Source: Pseudomonas fluorescens (lineage in GTDB: Bacteria > Pseudomonadota > Gammaproteobacteria > Pseudomonadales > Pseudomonadaceae). Taken from it: a stretch of DNA of 64,000 nucleotides. The notes under the pieces are model-generated. The model made no database searches. It saw nothing but the letters and a program-made list of their open reading frames with translations, and was not told where the DNA came from. Shown in pieces: positions 36,103-43,229 of the stretch. The number at the start of each line of letters is the position of its first letter. Positions within the stretch are counted from its first letter, which is position 1. The stretch lies in NCBI RefSeq assembly GCF_000802965.1, contig NZ_JSAK01000036.1:1631-65630 (forward strand), in the 5' to 3' direction. The position numbers and the translations under genes are program-made.

Positions 36103-37179
36103 TCAATGCAGGCGCTTGCGGCACATCAACTGCGCCATTTTCGCGGTATCCGGGCGCTCGACGATGCCTTTTTCTGTAACGATCGCATCGATCAAGTCGG
36201 CCGGGGTCACGTCGAACACCGGGTTGAACGCTTCGACATCAGCCCCGACCCGCTTGCCACCCACTTCCAGCAATTCGCGACCATCACGCTCTTCAATCGG
36301 GATGTCGTCGCCACTGGCCAGGTTCATGTCGATGGTCGAACTCGGCGCCACCACCATGAAACGCACGCCGTGATGCATGGCGTTGACCGCCAGTTGATAG
36401 GTGCCGATTTTGTTCGCCACGTCACCATTGGCGGTGATCCGGTCTGCGCCAACGATGACCCAGGTAGGGCCTTTGGTCTTCATGATATGCGCTGCCGCGG
36501 AATCGACATTGAGGGTCACAGGAATGCCTTCGTTGGCCAGCTCCCACGCGGTCAGTCGCGAGCCCTGCAACCATGGACGGGTTTCGTCGACATAGACGCG
36601 CTCGACCATGCCTTCAATGAAAGCACCACGAATCACCCCCAGCGCCGTGCCGAAACCACCGGTGGCCAGCGCGCCAGTGTTGCAGTGGGTCAGGATCGCC
36701 TGGGCGTTGCCCTGATGCTTGCGGATCAGATCCACACCCAGTTGCGCCATGGTCAGGTTGGCCTCCCGATCACTTTCATGAATGGCGATCGCCTCCGCCT
36801 CCAGCGCCACCAGCGGATCGGCATTTTCTTTCAGTCGATCGAGCCGGTCGTGCATGCGACCCAGCGCCCAGAACAGGTTGACTGCAGTGGGGCGGGAATC
36901 GGCGAGCAGCATGAAGTCCTCTTCCAGCGCCGCGTACCAGTCGCCACCTTCGGCCAGACGGGCACGGGCTGCCAAGACGATGCCATAGGCCGCACTGATA
37001 CCAATCGCCGGAGCACCGCGCACCACCATCGAACGAATGGCCTCGGCCACGCCAGCCGCGCTGGTGTAGGCAATCCAGGTTTCTTCGAACGGCAAAATAC
37101 GCTGATCCAGCAGGTACAGGGCGCCATCACGCCAATCGATGGCCTTCACTTTCTCCGCAGCCAACAGTCGATCGCGCAT
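36103..37179 (-). CDS. mtnA: Methylthioribose-1-phosphate isomerase
   Basis: Interconverts 5-methylthioribose-1-P and 5-methylthioribulose-1-P in methionine salvage. The 358-residue eIF2B-related protein starts MRDRLLAAEKVKAIDWRDGA and has VVRGAPAIGISAAYG, THCNTGALATGGFGTALG (catalytic Cys) and VGADRITANGDVANKIGTY (catalytic Asp). Upstream in-frame ATGs (37197, 37257) are less conserved. It is divergent from mtaD with a 108-bp shared control region; together they process methylthioadenosine via methylthioinosine. Confidence 0.95.
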   Translation of the reverse strand: MRDRLLAAEKVKAIDWRDGALYLLDQRILPFEETWIAYTSAAGVAEAIRSMVVRGAPAIGISAAYGIVLAARARLAEGGDWYAALEEDFMLLADSRPTAVNLFWALGRMHDRLDRLKENADPLVALEAEAIAIHESDREANLTMAQLGVDLIRKHQGNAQAILTHCNTGALATGGFGTALGVIRGAFIEGMVERVYVDETRPWLQGSRLTAWELANEGIPVTLNVDSAAAHIMKTKGPTWVIVGADRITANGDVANKIGTYQLAVNAMHHGVRFMVVAPSSTIDMNLASGDDIPIEERDGRELLEVGGKRVGADVEAFNPVFDVTPADLIDAIVTEKGIVERPDTAKMAQLMCRKRLH

Positions 37180-37287
37180 CCCACACCCCGCACTCATGAA
37201 CAAAAGCCGCCGATTATAGCGATCCCCCCGCGAAGACGCTCGGGTATACTTCGCCATCCTTTACAAAAGCACTGGAACCAATCCTCG

Positions 37288-38619
37288 ATGCCGAACACTG
37301 CCGCTGCGCTCGACCTGTTATTGCTGCCAACCTGGCTGGTACCCGTCGAACCCGCTGGCGTTGTCCTCAAGGATCATGCCTTGGGCATCCGCGACGGGCG
37401 CATCGCATTCATCGGGCCACGCTCCGCCGCCCTGAAGCTTAACGCAACCGAAGTCCGCGAACTGCCGGACATGTTGCTCAGCCCGGGCCTGATCAACGCC
37501 CATGGGCATGCGGCGATGACGCTGTTTCGTGGCCTTGCCGATGACTTGCCACTAATGACCTGGCTGGAAAATCACATCTGGCCAGCCGAAGCCAAGTGGG
37601 TCGACGAAGCCTTTGTGCGCGACGGCACCGACCTGGCGATCGCCGAACAGCTCAAAGGTGGCATCACCTGCTTCTCTGACATGTATTTCTTCCCGAAGGT
37701 TGCCAGCGAACGCGTGCACAACAGCGGCATTCGCGCGCAGATTGCAATCCCGATCCTCGATTTCCCGATTCCGGGTGCCGCCACCGCGGACGAAGCCATT
37801 CGTCAGGGCGTGGAATTGTTTGGCGATCTCAAGCACCACGAACGCATCAAAGTCACCTTCGGCCCCCACGCACCCTATACCGTGCGCGATGAAAACCTGG
37901 AAAAAATCCGGGTGATCGCCGAAGAACTGGACGCGTCGATCCACATGCACGTGCACGAAACCGCCTTTGAAGTGCAGCAGTCGGTCGAACAACGCGGCGA
38001 GCGCCCGTTGGCCCGACTCGCGCGTCTCGGCATGCTGGGGCCGCGTTTCCAGGCCGTTCATATGACCCAGATCAGCGAGGAAGACCTGGCGCTGCTGGTA
38101 GAAAGCAACACCAATGTGATTCATTGCCCGGAGTCGAACCTGAAGCTGGCCAGTGGTTTCTGCCCGGTGGAGCGCCTGTGGCAGGCTGGCGTGAATGTCG
38201 CCGTCGGCACTGATGGCGCCGCCAGCAATAATGACCTGGACCTGCTCGGCGAAACTCGCACCGCCGCCCTGCTAGCCAAAGCGGTTGCGGGCTCGGCCAC
38301 CGCGCTGGATGCCCATCGCGCCCTGCGCATGGCCACCCTCAATGGCGCCCGTGCGTTCGGAATCGAAGCAGAGGTTGGCTCGCTGGAAGTCGGCAAAGCG
38401 GCCGACATCGTGGCATTCGATCTCTCCGGCCTGGCTCAGCAACCGGTCTACGACCCGGTTTCGCAGCTTATCTACGCCACCGGTCGAGACTGCGTAAAAC
38501 ACCTCTGGGTCGCCGGTAAACAATTGCTCGACGATCGGCGCCTGACGCGCCTGGATGAAGAACAACTGGTCACCACCGCCAAGGCCTGGGGCCAACGCAT
38601 AAGCGGCCGCACCGAATAG
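37288..38619 (+). CDS. mtaD: TRZ/ATZ-family amidohydrolase, 5-methylthioadenosine/SAH deaminase
   Basis: Deaminates methylthioadenosine (and possibly S-adenosylhomocysteine) to the inosine form. The 443-residue metal-dependent hydrolase has SPGLINAHGHAAMTLFRG (first two metal His), IHMHVHETAFE and VGTDGAASNNDLD (metal Asp). The ATG at 37288 is the first start after the mtnA promoter region; a longer open frame running antisense through mtnA is an artefact. P. aeruginosa PA3170, in the same context, is a characterised MTA deaminase. Confidence 0.93.
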   Translation: MPNTAAALDLLLLPTWLVPVEPAGVVLKDHALGIRDGRIAFIGPRSAALKLNATEVRELPDMLLSPGLINAHGHAAMTLFRGLADDLPLMTWLENHIWPAEAKWVDEAFVRDGTDLAIAEQLKGGITCFSDMYFFPKVASERVHNSGIRAQIAIPILDFPIPGAATADEAIRQGVELFGDLKHHERIKVTFGPHAPYTVRDENLEKIRVIAEELDASIHMHVHETAFEVQQSVEQRGERPLARLARLGMLGPRFQAVHMTQISEEDLALLVESNTNVIHCPESNLKLASGFCPVERLWQAGVNVAVGTDGAASNNDLDLLGETRTAALLAKAVAGSATALDAHRALRMATLNGARAFGIEAEVGSLEVGKAADIVAFDLSGLAQQPVYDPVSQLIYATGRDCVKHLWVAGKQLLDDRRLTRLDEEQLVTTAKAWGQRISGRTE

Positions 38620-38678
38620 TGAGTCCCCCGGACTCACCGCCGGGGCAACAGGATTTTTCAAGTTTTAGAGGACTGAAC

Positions 38679-39377
38679 ATGAGCAACGTCGACTACGCCG
38701 AAATCGCCAAATTCGAAGCCCTGGCCCACCGCTGGTGGGACCGCGAAAGCGAGTTCAAACCACTGCACGACATCAACCCGCTGCGGGTCAACTGGATTGA
38801 CGAACGGGTCAACCTGGCCGGCAAGAAAGTCCTCGACGTCGGTTGCGGCGGCGGCATTCTCAGCGAAGCCATGGCCCAACGCGGCGCGACCGTAACCGGC
38901 ATCGACATGGGCGAAGCGCCGCTGGCGGTCGCGCAGTTGCATCAGCTGGAATCCGGAGTCAACGTCGAATACCGGCAGATCACCGCCGAAGCCCTGGCCG
39001 AAGAAATGCCCGAGCAGTTCGACGTGGTCACCTGCCTTGAAATGCTCGAACACGTACCGGACCCGTCCTCGGTAATCCGCGCCTGCTTCAAAATGGTCAA
39101 GCCGGGCGGCCAGGTGTTCTTCTCCACCATCAACCGCAACCCGAAGGCGTACCTGTTCGCCATCGTCGGCGCCGAATACATCATGAAGTTGTTGCCGCGC
39201 GGCACTCACGACTTCAAGAAATTCATCCGTCCTTCCGAACTCGGTGCCTGGAGCCGCATGGCCGGCCTGACCGTCAAGGACATCATCGGCCTGACCTACA
39301 ACCCGCTGACCAAGCACTACAAACTGGCGTCCGATGTGGACGTCAACTACATGATCCAGACCCTGCGCGAGGAGTAA
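38679..39377 (+). CDS. ubiG: Ubiquinone biosynthesis O-methyltransferase
   Basis: Carries out both O-methylations in ubiquinone synthesis. The 232-residue class I methyltransferase starts MSNVDYAEIAKFEALAHRWW, has motif I VLDVGCGGGILSEAMA, and the later FSTINRNPKAYLFAI and RGTHDFKKFI typical of UbiG. The ATG at 38679 follows GAGGACTGAAC; the frame open from 38619 is not supported. It is 4 bp upstream of mupP and clearly co-transcribed with it. Confidence 0.96.
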   Translation: MSNVDYAEIAKFEALAHRWWDRESEFKPLHDINPLRVNWIDERVNLAGKKVLDVGCGGGILSEAMAQRGATVTGIDMGEAPLAVAQLHQLESGVNVEYRQITAEALAEEMPEQFDVVTCLEMLEHVPDPSSVIRACFKMVKPGGQVFFSTINRNPKAYLFAIVGAEYIMKLLPRGTHDFKKFIRPSELGAWSRMAGLTVKDIIGLTYNPLTKHYKLASDVDVNYMIQTLREE

Positions 39378-39381
39378 GCCG

Positions 39382-40053
39382 ATGCGTATCAGAGCAGTTC
39401 TTTTCGACATGGACGGCACCCTGCTCGACACCGCGCCGGACTTCATTGCGATCTGTCAGGCGATGCGTGCCGAGCGCGGCTTGCCGCCGATCAACGACAA
39501 ACACATTCGCGACGAGATCTCCGGCGGCGCCAAGGCGATGGTCGCGGCGACCTTCTCCATGGACCCGGAATCGCCGGGGTTCGAGGAACTGCGCCTGGAG
39601 TTCCTGGAGCGCTACCTCGTCGGCTGTGCGGTGCACAGCAAGCTGTTCGACGGCATGGCTGAGTTGCTCGCCGACATCGAGAAGGCCAACCTGATCTGGG
39701 GCGTGGTCACCAACAAACCGCTGCGCTTCGCCGAGCCGATCATGCAGCAGCTGGGACTGGCCGAGCGTTCGGCGCTGCTGATCTGCCCGGATCACGTGAA
39801 GAACAGCAAACCGGACCCGGAGCCTTTGATTCTCGCCTGCAAGATGCTCGACCTCGACCCGGCCAGCGTGCTGTTCGTGGGCGATGACTTGCGCGATATC
39901 GAATCGGGTCGCGATGCCGGGACCAAGACTGCGGCGGTGACTTTCGGCTACATCCACCCGGATGACAACCCGCGGCACTGGGGTGCGGATGTGGTGGTCG
40001 ATCATCCGCTGGAGTTGCGCAAGGTGCTCGATAGCGCGCTCTGCAGCTGCTGA
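39382..40053 (+). CDS. mupP: N-acetylmuramic acid 6-phosphate phosphatase (HAD family)
   Basis: A 223-residue HAD phosphatase: FDMDGTLLDTAPDFI (motif I), VVTNKP (motif II), KPDPEPL (motif III) and VGDDLRDIESGRDAG (motif IV), with a helical cap. In Pseudomonas the gene at this position (PA3172) is MupP, part of the MurNAc recycling route that bypasses de novo UDP-MurNAc and confers fosfomycin tolerance. Phosphoglycolate phosphatase (Gph) is the usual automatic label and cannot be fully excluded. Confidence 0.88.
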   Translation: MRIRAVLFDMDGTLLDTAPDFIAICQAMRAERGLPPINDKHIRDEISGGAKAMVAATFSMDPESPGFEELRLEFLERYLVGCAVHSKLFDGMAELLADIEKANLIWGVVTNKPLRFAEPIMQQLGLAERSALLICPDHVKNSKPDPEPLILACKMLDLDPASVLFVGDDLRDIESGRDAGTKTAAVTFGYIHPDDNPRHWGADVVVDHPLELRKVLDSALCSC

Positions 40054-40067
40054 TCACGACGGCGCTT

Positions 40068-40187
40068 TTGTGGCGAGGGAGCTTGCTCCCGCTGGGCTGC
40101 GAAGCGGCCCCTCTCTGACAGGCATACCGCATTTGCAGGTTTCACGATTGCTTCGCAATCGAGCGGGAGCAAGCTCCCTCGCCACAA
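40068..40187. repeat. REP pair (TGGCGAGGGAGCTTGCTCCC family)
   Basis: TTGTGGCGAGGGAGCTTGCT (continuing CCCGC) at the left and GCGGGAGCAAGCTCCCTCGC (continuing CACAA) at the right are inverted copies separated by about 70 nt. Another pair of the same family is at 56287-56384. It sits between mupP and the SDR gene. Confidence 0.9.
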
Positions 40188-40224
40188 GTGCGATGCCTGA
40201 CTACTGAATTGTTGTGAGGTTTTT

Positions 40225-40965
40225 ATGTTTGATTATTCCGCACGCCCCGATCTGCTCAAGGACCGGGTCATCCTGGTCACCGGTGCCGGCCGTGGCATCG
40301 GTGCTGCCGCCGCAAAAACCTACGCCGCCCACGGTGCCACCGTGCTGTTACTGGGTAAGACCGAAGCCAACCTGACCCAGGTCTACGACGAAATCGAAGC
40401 CGCCGGCCACCCGCAACCGGCCGTGATCCCGTTCAACCTCGAAACCGCCCTGCCCCATCAATATGATGAGCTGGCGGCGATGATCGAAACCGAATTCGGC
40501 CATCTCGACGGCTTGCTGCACAACGCCTCGATCATCGGTCCGCGCACACCGATCGAGCAGTTGTCTGGCGAAAACTTCATGCGCGTGATGCAAGTCAACG
40601 TCAACGCCATGTTCATGCTCACCAGCACCCTGTTGCCACTGCTCAAGTTGTCCCAGGACGCCTCGGTTGTATTCACGTCGAGTAGCGTGGGCCGCAAGGG
40701 TCGTGCGTATTGGGGCGCGTATGGCGTCTCCAAATTCGCCACCGAAGGCCTGATGCAAACCCTGGCCGACGAAGTCGAGACCGTGGCACCGGTGCGCTCC
40801 AACAGCATCAACCCGGGGGCGACTCGCACCAGCATGCGCGCCCAGGCGTATCCGGGTGAAAACCCGCTGAACAACCCGACGCCAGAGGAAATCATGCCGG
40901 TCTACCTGTATCTGATGGGCCCGGACAGCACCGGTATTAACGGGCAGGCGTTCAACGCGCAATAA
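40225..40965 (+). CDS. Short-chain dehydrogenase, YciK type
   Basis: A 246-residue SDR oxidoreductase of unknown substrate. It begins MFDYSARPDLLKDRVILVTG, with cofactor motif TGAGRGIG, a LHNASIIGP (NNAG-like) strand, the catalytic serine in VVFTSSSVG and YGVSKFATEG (Y-x3-K). It matches the YciK family and the PA3173 position. The start follows GAGGTTTTT. It is separated from mupP by a REP pair, so it may have its own promoter. Confidence 0.9.
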   Translation: MFDYSARPDLLKDRVILVTGAGRGIGAAAAKTYAAHGATVLLLGKTEANLTQVYDEIEAAGHPQPAVIPFNLETALPHQYDELAAMIETEFGHLDGLLHNASIIGPRTPIEQLSGENFMRVMQVNVNAMFMLTSTLLPLLKLSQDASVVFTSSSVGRKGRAYWGAYGVSKFATEGLMQTLADEVETVAPVRSNSINPGATRTSMRAQAYPGENPLNNPTPEEIMPVYLYLMGPDSTGINGQAFNAQ

Positions 40966-40977
40966 TACCGTGCGTCG

Positions 40978-41015
40978 CTTATGTGCCGCGCCGACGTCCC
41001 GTCGCGGCGCATAAG
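40978..41015 (+). terminator. Possible terminator downstream of the SDR gene
   Basis: CTTATGTGCCGCG (40978-40990) pairs with CGCGGCGCATAAG (41003-41015) with one G-U type mismatch and a 12-nt loop. It begins 13 bp after the stop codon. No T-run follows, so its strength as an intrinsic terminator is doubtful. Confidence 0.45.
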
Positions 41016-41126
41016 GCGCCCAAGGTTCTCAGCCAAATAACGTCGCAAGAATTCGCCCGCCACTTCCAGAAGTCGCCAACCTACTGATTTAAAACCATTT
41101 TATTTAAATTGAATCGTTTGGCATGA

Positions 41127-41165
41127 CTTTCGCTCTACATGCATTCAGAACATGCAGGGCGAAAG
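41127..41165. repeat. Hairpin upstream of the diguanylate cyclase gene
   Basis: CTTTCGCTCTACATG (41127-41141) and CATGCAGGGCGAAAG (41151-41165) are complementary except for two positions, around a 9-nt loop. It may be an operator, part of a 5' leader or a terminator remnant. Confidence 0.5.
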
Positions 41166-41324
41166 CAGCGGCGACAGGAATGAACTGGGCAGTTACAAAA
41201 CTTGTACAAAGCAGATTAAACTTGTACGAAATGTCCTAGGGACTGACGGATCAGTACGACGCGCTGCCCAAAGCCGCTCTCACCCAGCTTGTAAGACAGC
41301 TTACTGCTCAAGGGCGCACGCCAT

Positions 41325-42251
41325 ATGAAATCACCTCCCCAGACCAACGCAATTGATTTCGATAGCGCCAAATTGCAACGCCTGGGCTTTGGTCAGCAGC
41401 AACCCACTCTGGAAAGGCCGATCAGTCTCGCGCAATTGCGCCAGCAACTCAGCATGCAACTGCAAACCAGCCTCGAGCCACAACGCATACTCGGTTTGTT
41501 CTACCGCGAAGTTCAACGACTTGTTCCCCTCGACGCCTTGAGTTACCAGCACAAGAGCAGCGACTTACGCCTGGAATTCGGCCACCGCGGTCACCACTCG
41601 ATCAGCTACAGCCTCAGCCATGAAGGCGAACATCTGGGCGAATTGGTGTTCCGCCGCAACCAACCTTTCAGCGAGCAAGAACAGGGCTACCTCGAATCAC
41701 TGCTGGCCTCGCTGCTGTACCCGATGCGCAACACCCTGCTCTACCGCGTCGCCACCCAAAGCGCATTGCGCGACCCGCTGACCGACACCGGCAACCGCAT
41801 CGCCATGGACCAGACGCTGACGCGGGAAATCGAACTGTCACGGCGTCATCTGCAACCCTTGTCGCTGCTGATGCTGGACATCGATCATTTCAAGCAGATC
41901 AACGACACCCACGGACACAGTGCCGGCGACGACGTTCTCAAGGCTGTTGCCGCCTCGATCAAAAACCAGTTGCGTAATGTGGATATGGTGTTTCGCTTTG
42001 GTGGCGAAGAGTTTTTGATCCTGCTGTCCAACACCAGCCGGGAAGCAGCGGCCCTCGTCGGTGAGCGACTGCGGAATGCGGCGCAAACCGAGGAATATGT
42101 TGCGGATGGTCGCTCGATCGAGCTGACCGTGAGCCTGGGCTGTTCAACGCTTCTGCCAGGCGAGTCTGCCGAGAGTTTGTTGCGACGGGCCGACAATGCG
42201 TTGTATGTCGCCAAGCGCGAGGGGCGAAACCGGTTGGCGATGGCCGGCTGA
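41325..42251 (+). CDS. Diguanylate cyclase (GGDEF) with N-terminal GAF-like region
   Basis: Makes c-di-GMP from two GTP. The 308-residue protein has about 140 N-terminal residues resembling a GAF-type sensor (no membrane span, so cytoplasmic) and a C-terminal GGDEF domain. The active site is FRFGGEEFLILLS, an intact GG(E)EF, and an inhibitory I-site RNVD stands five residues before it, so product inhibition is expected. DIDHFKQINDTHGHSAGD is the nucleotide/Mg region. A REP element follows the stop. Confidence 0.92.
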   Translation: MKSPPQTNAIDFDSAKLQRLGFGQQQPTLERPISLAQLRQQLSMQLQTSLEPQRILGLFYREVQRLVPLDALSYQHKSSDLRLEFGHRGHHSISYSLSHEGEHLGELVFRRNQPFSEQEQGYLESLLASLLYPMRNTLLYRVATQSALRDPLTDTGNRIAMDQTLTREIELSRRHLQPLSLLMLDIDHFKQINDTHGHSAGDDVLKAVAASIKNQLRNVDMVFRFGGEEFLILLSNTSREAAALVGERLRNAAQTEEYVADGRSIELTVSLGCSTLLPGESAESLLRRADNALYVAKREGRNRLAMAG

Positions 42252-42277
42252 ATATCTGGCGATGCCGCATAACCAAT

Positions 42278-42366
42278 GTGGGAGCGAGCCTGCTCGCGAT
42301 AGCGATTCATCATTCAACGTTGATGTTGTCTGACGCTCCGCTTTCGCGAGCAAGCTCGCTCCCACA
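42278..42366. repeat. REP-type pair (GTGGGAGCGAGC family)
   Basis: TGTGGGAGCGAGCCTGCTCG (continuing CG) and CGCGAGCAAGCTCGCTCCCA (continuing CA) form an inverted pair with about 45 nt between. It lies between the convergent diguanylate cyclase and oxidase-like genes. Confidence 0.85.
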
Positions 42367-42388
42367 GTTTTATTGCGTGTAACTCAGA

Positions 42389-43183
42389 TTAACCTTCAGC
42401 CAGTGCCAACCGCTCGCGGGCTACCGGCGTTCTGTCCGCGTGTTCCAGCTGCATGCAGCGCTCCAGGAACAGGAACATGTAGTCATAGCTTTTGCACACC
42501 GCCGAACGCAACTCGTCCTGCAAAGACTTGCTCGGATTCATCCCCGCCAGGGTGCAGATGATTTCCAGCGCTTCCCATGGATGGGCGTCGTCGTACTGGG
42601 CGTGCATCTTCAGCCACTTCATCGCGCGTTTGCGATCCTCTTCCGGGAACGCTGCGGCATATACGCCACTGGAGCAAACCAGCGCCGACCATTCTCCGGT
42701 CGCACCTTCGATGGCGTAGTTGGTGGCAGCAATGGCCACGATCAGCGAATCCGCCGAACTGGTGTGCCAGCACCAATGGCTCAAGGCGTGAAGCTCAGGG
42801 GCTACCTGTTGCGCTTGCAGATCTTCCAGGGTGACGCCATGAGCTCGGCTCCAGTTCACCCAGTAATCGGCGTGGTTCAATTCGACACGAATGTTGCGCA
42901 TCAGCCAGCGACGCGCCATGTCTTCGCCAGGGTGCCGGGCAAAACGGGTCTTGGTCAGGTTTTGTGCCATGTATAACGCGAACTGTTCGACTACCGGCCA
43001 GCCACCGATGAGGTAGTGGCGCATAGTCTTTGCACTGAGCTTGTTGTCACGCATGCGCTGATACAGTTCGTGTTCGACAACCCGGCGCTTACTCTCGCTG
43101 CAATCCTGGATCAGGCGCTGGGCCCATGCGGGATAACTTGCGGCTTCCATGAGTGGTCCGGTTCGGTTGAATGTGTCGATCAC
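42389..43183 (-). CDS. TenA/PqqC-like heme-oxygenase-fold protein, possible diiron oxidase
   Basis: The 264-residue all-helical protein resembles the TenA/PqqC/heme-oxygenase-like superfamily. Candidate metal ligands are E and H in VELNHADYWVNW, E in EGATGEWS, and H, D and H in HAQYDDAHPWEA, the spacing seen in heme-oxygenase-like diiron oxidases (HDOs). Such enzymes do varied oxidations; the substrate here is unknown. The start is GTG at 43183 behind AAAGGAG with 7-nt spacing, giving MIDTFNRTGP. It lies between two c-di-GMP genes, and nothing in the neighbourhood suggests thiamine or PQQ synthesis. Confidence 0.8.
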   Translation of the reverse strand: MIDTFNRTGPLMEAASYPAWAQRLIQDCSESKRRVVEHELYQRMRDNKLSAKTMRHYLIGGWPVVEQFALYMAQNLTKTRFARHPGEDMARRWLMRNIRVELNHADYWVNWSRAHGVTLEDLQAQQVAPELHALSHWCWHTSSADSLIVAIAATNYAIEGATGEWSALVCSSGVYAAAFPEEDRKRAMKWLKMHAQYDDAHPWEALEIICTLAGMNPSKSLQDELRSAVCKSYDYMFLFLERCMQLEHADRTPVARERLALAEG

Positions 43184-43229
43184 TGTCGGGCTCCTTTTGA
43201 TTGTGATTGTTTTGGATCAGCGAGAGATT

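Larger units (their letters stand above)
40966..41324. other. Intergenic region upstream of the diguanylate cyclase gene
   Basis: It contains two hairpins (40978-41015 and 41127-41165) and an AT-rich stretch (41090-41120) suited to a promoter. No gene or known riboswitch is recognised. Confidence 0.5.

Noticed and set aside
36055..37287. Upstream extension of mtaD running antisense through mtnA
   Set aside because: The first 411 codons are the complement of mtnA; the conserved protein begins at 37288.
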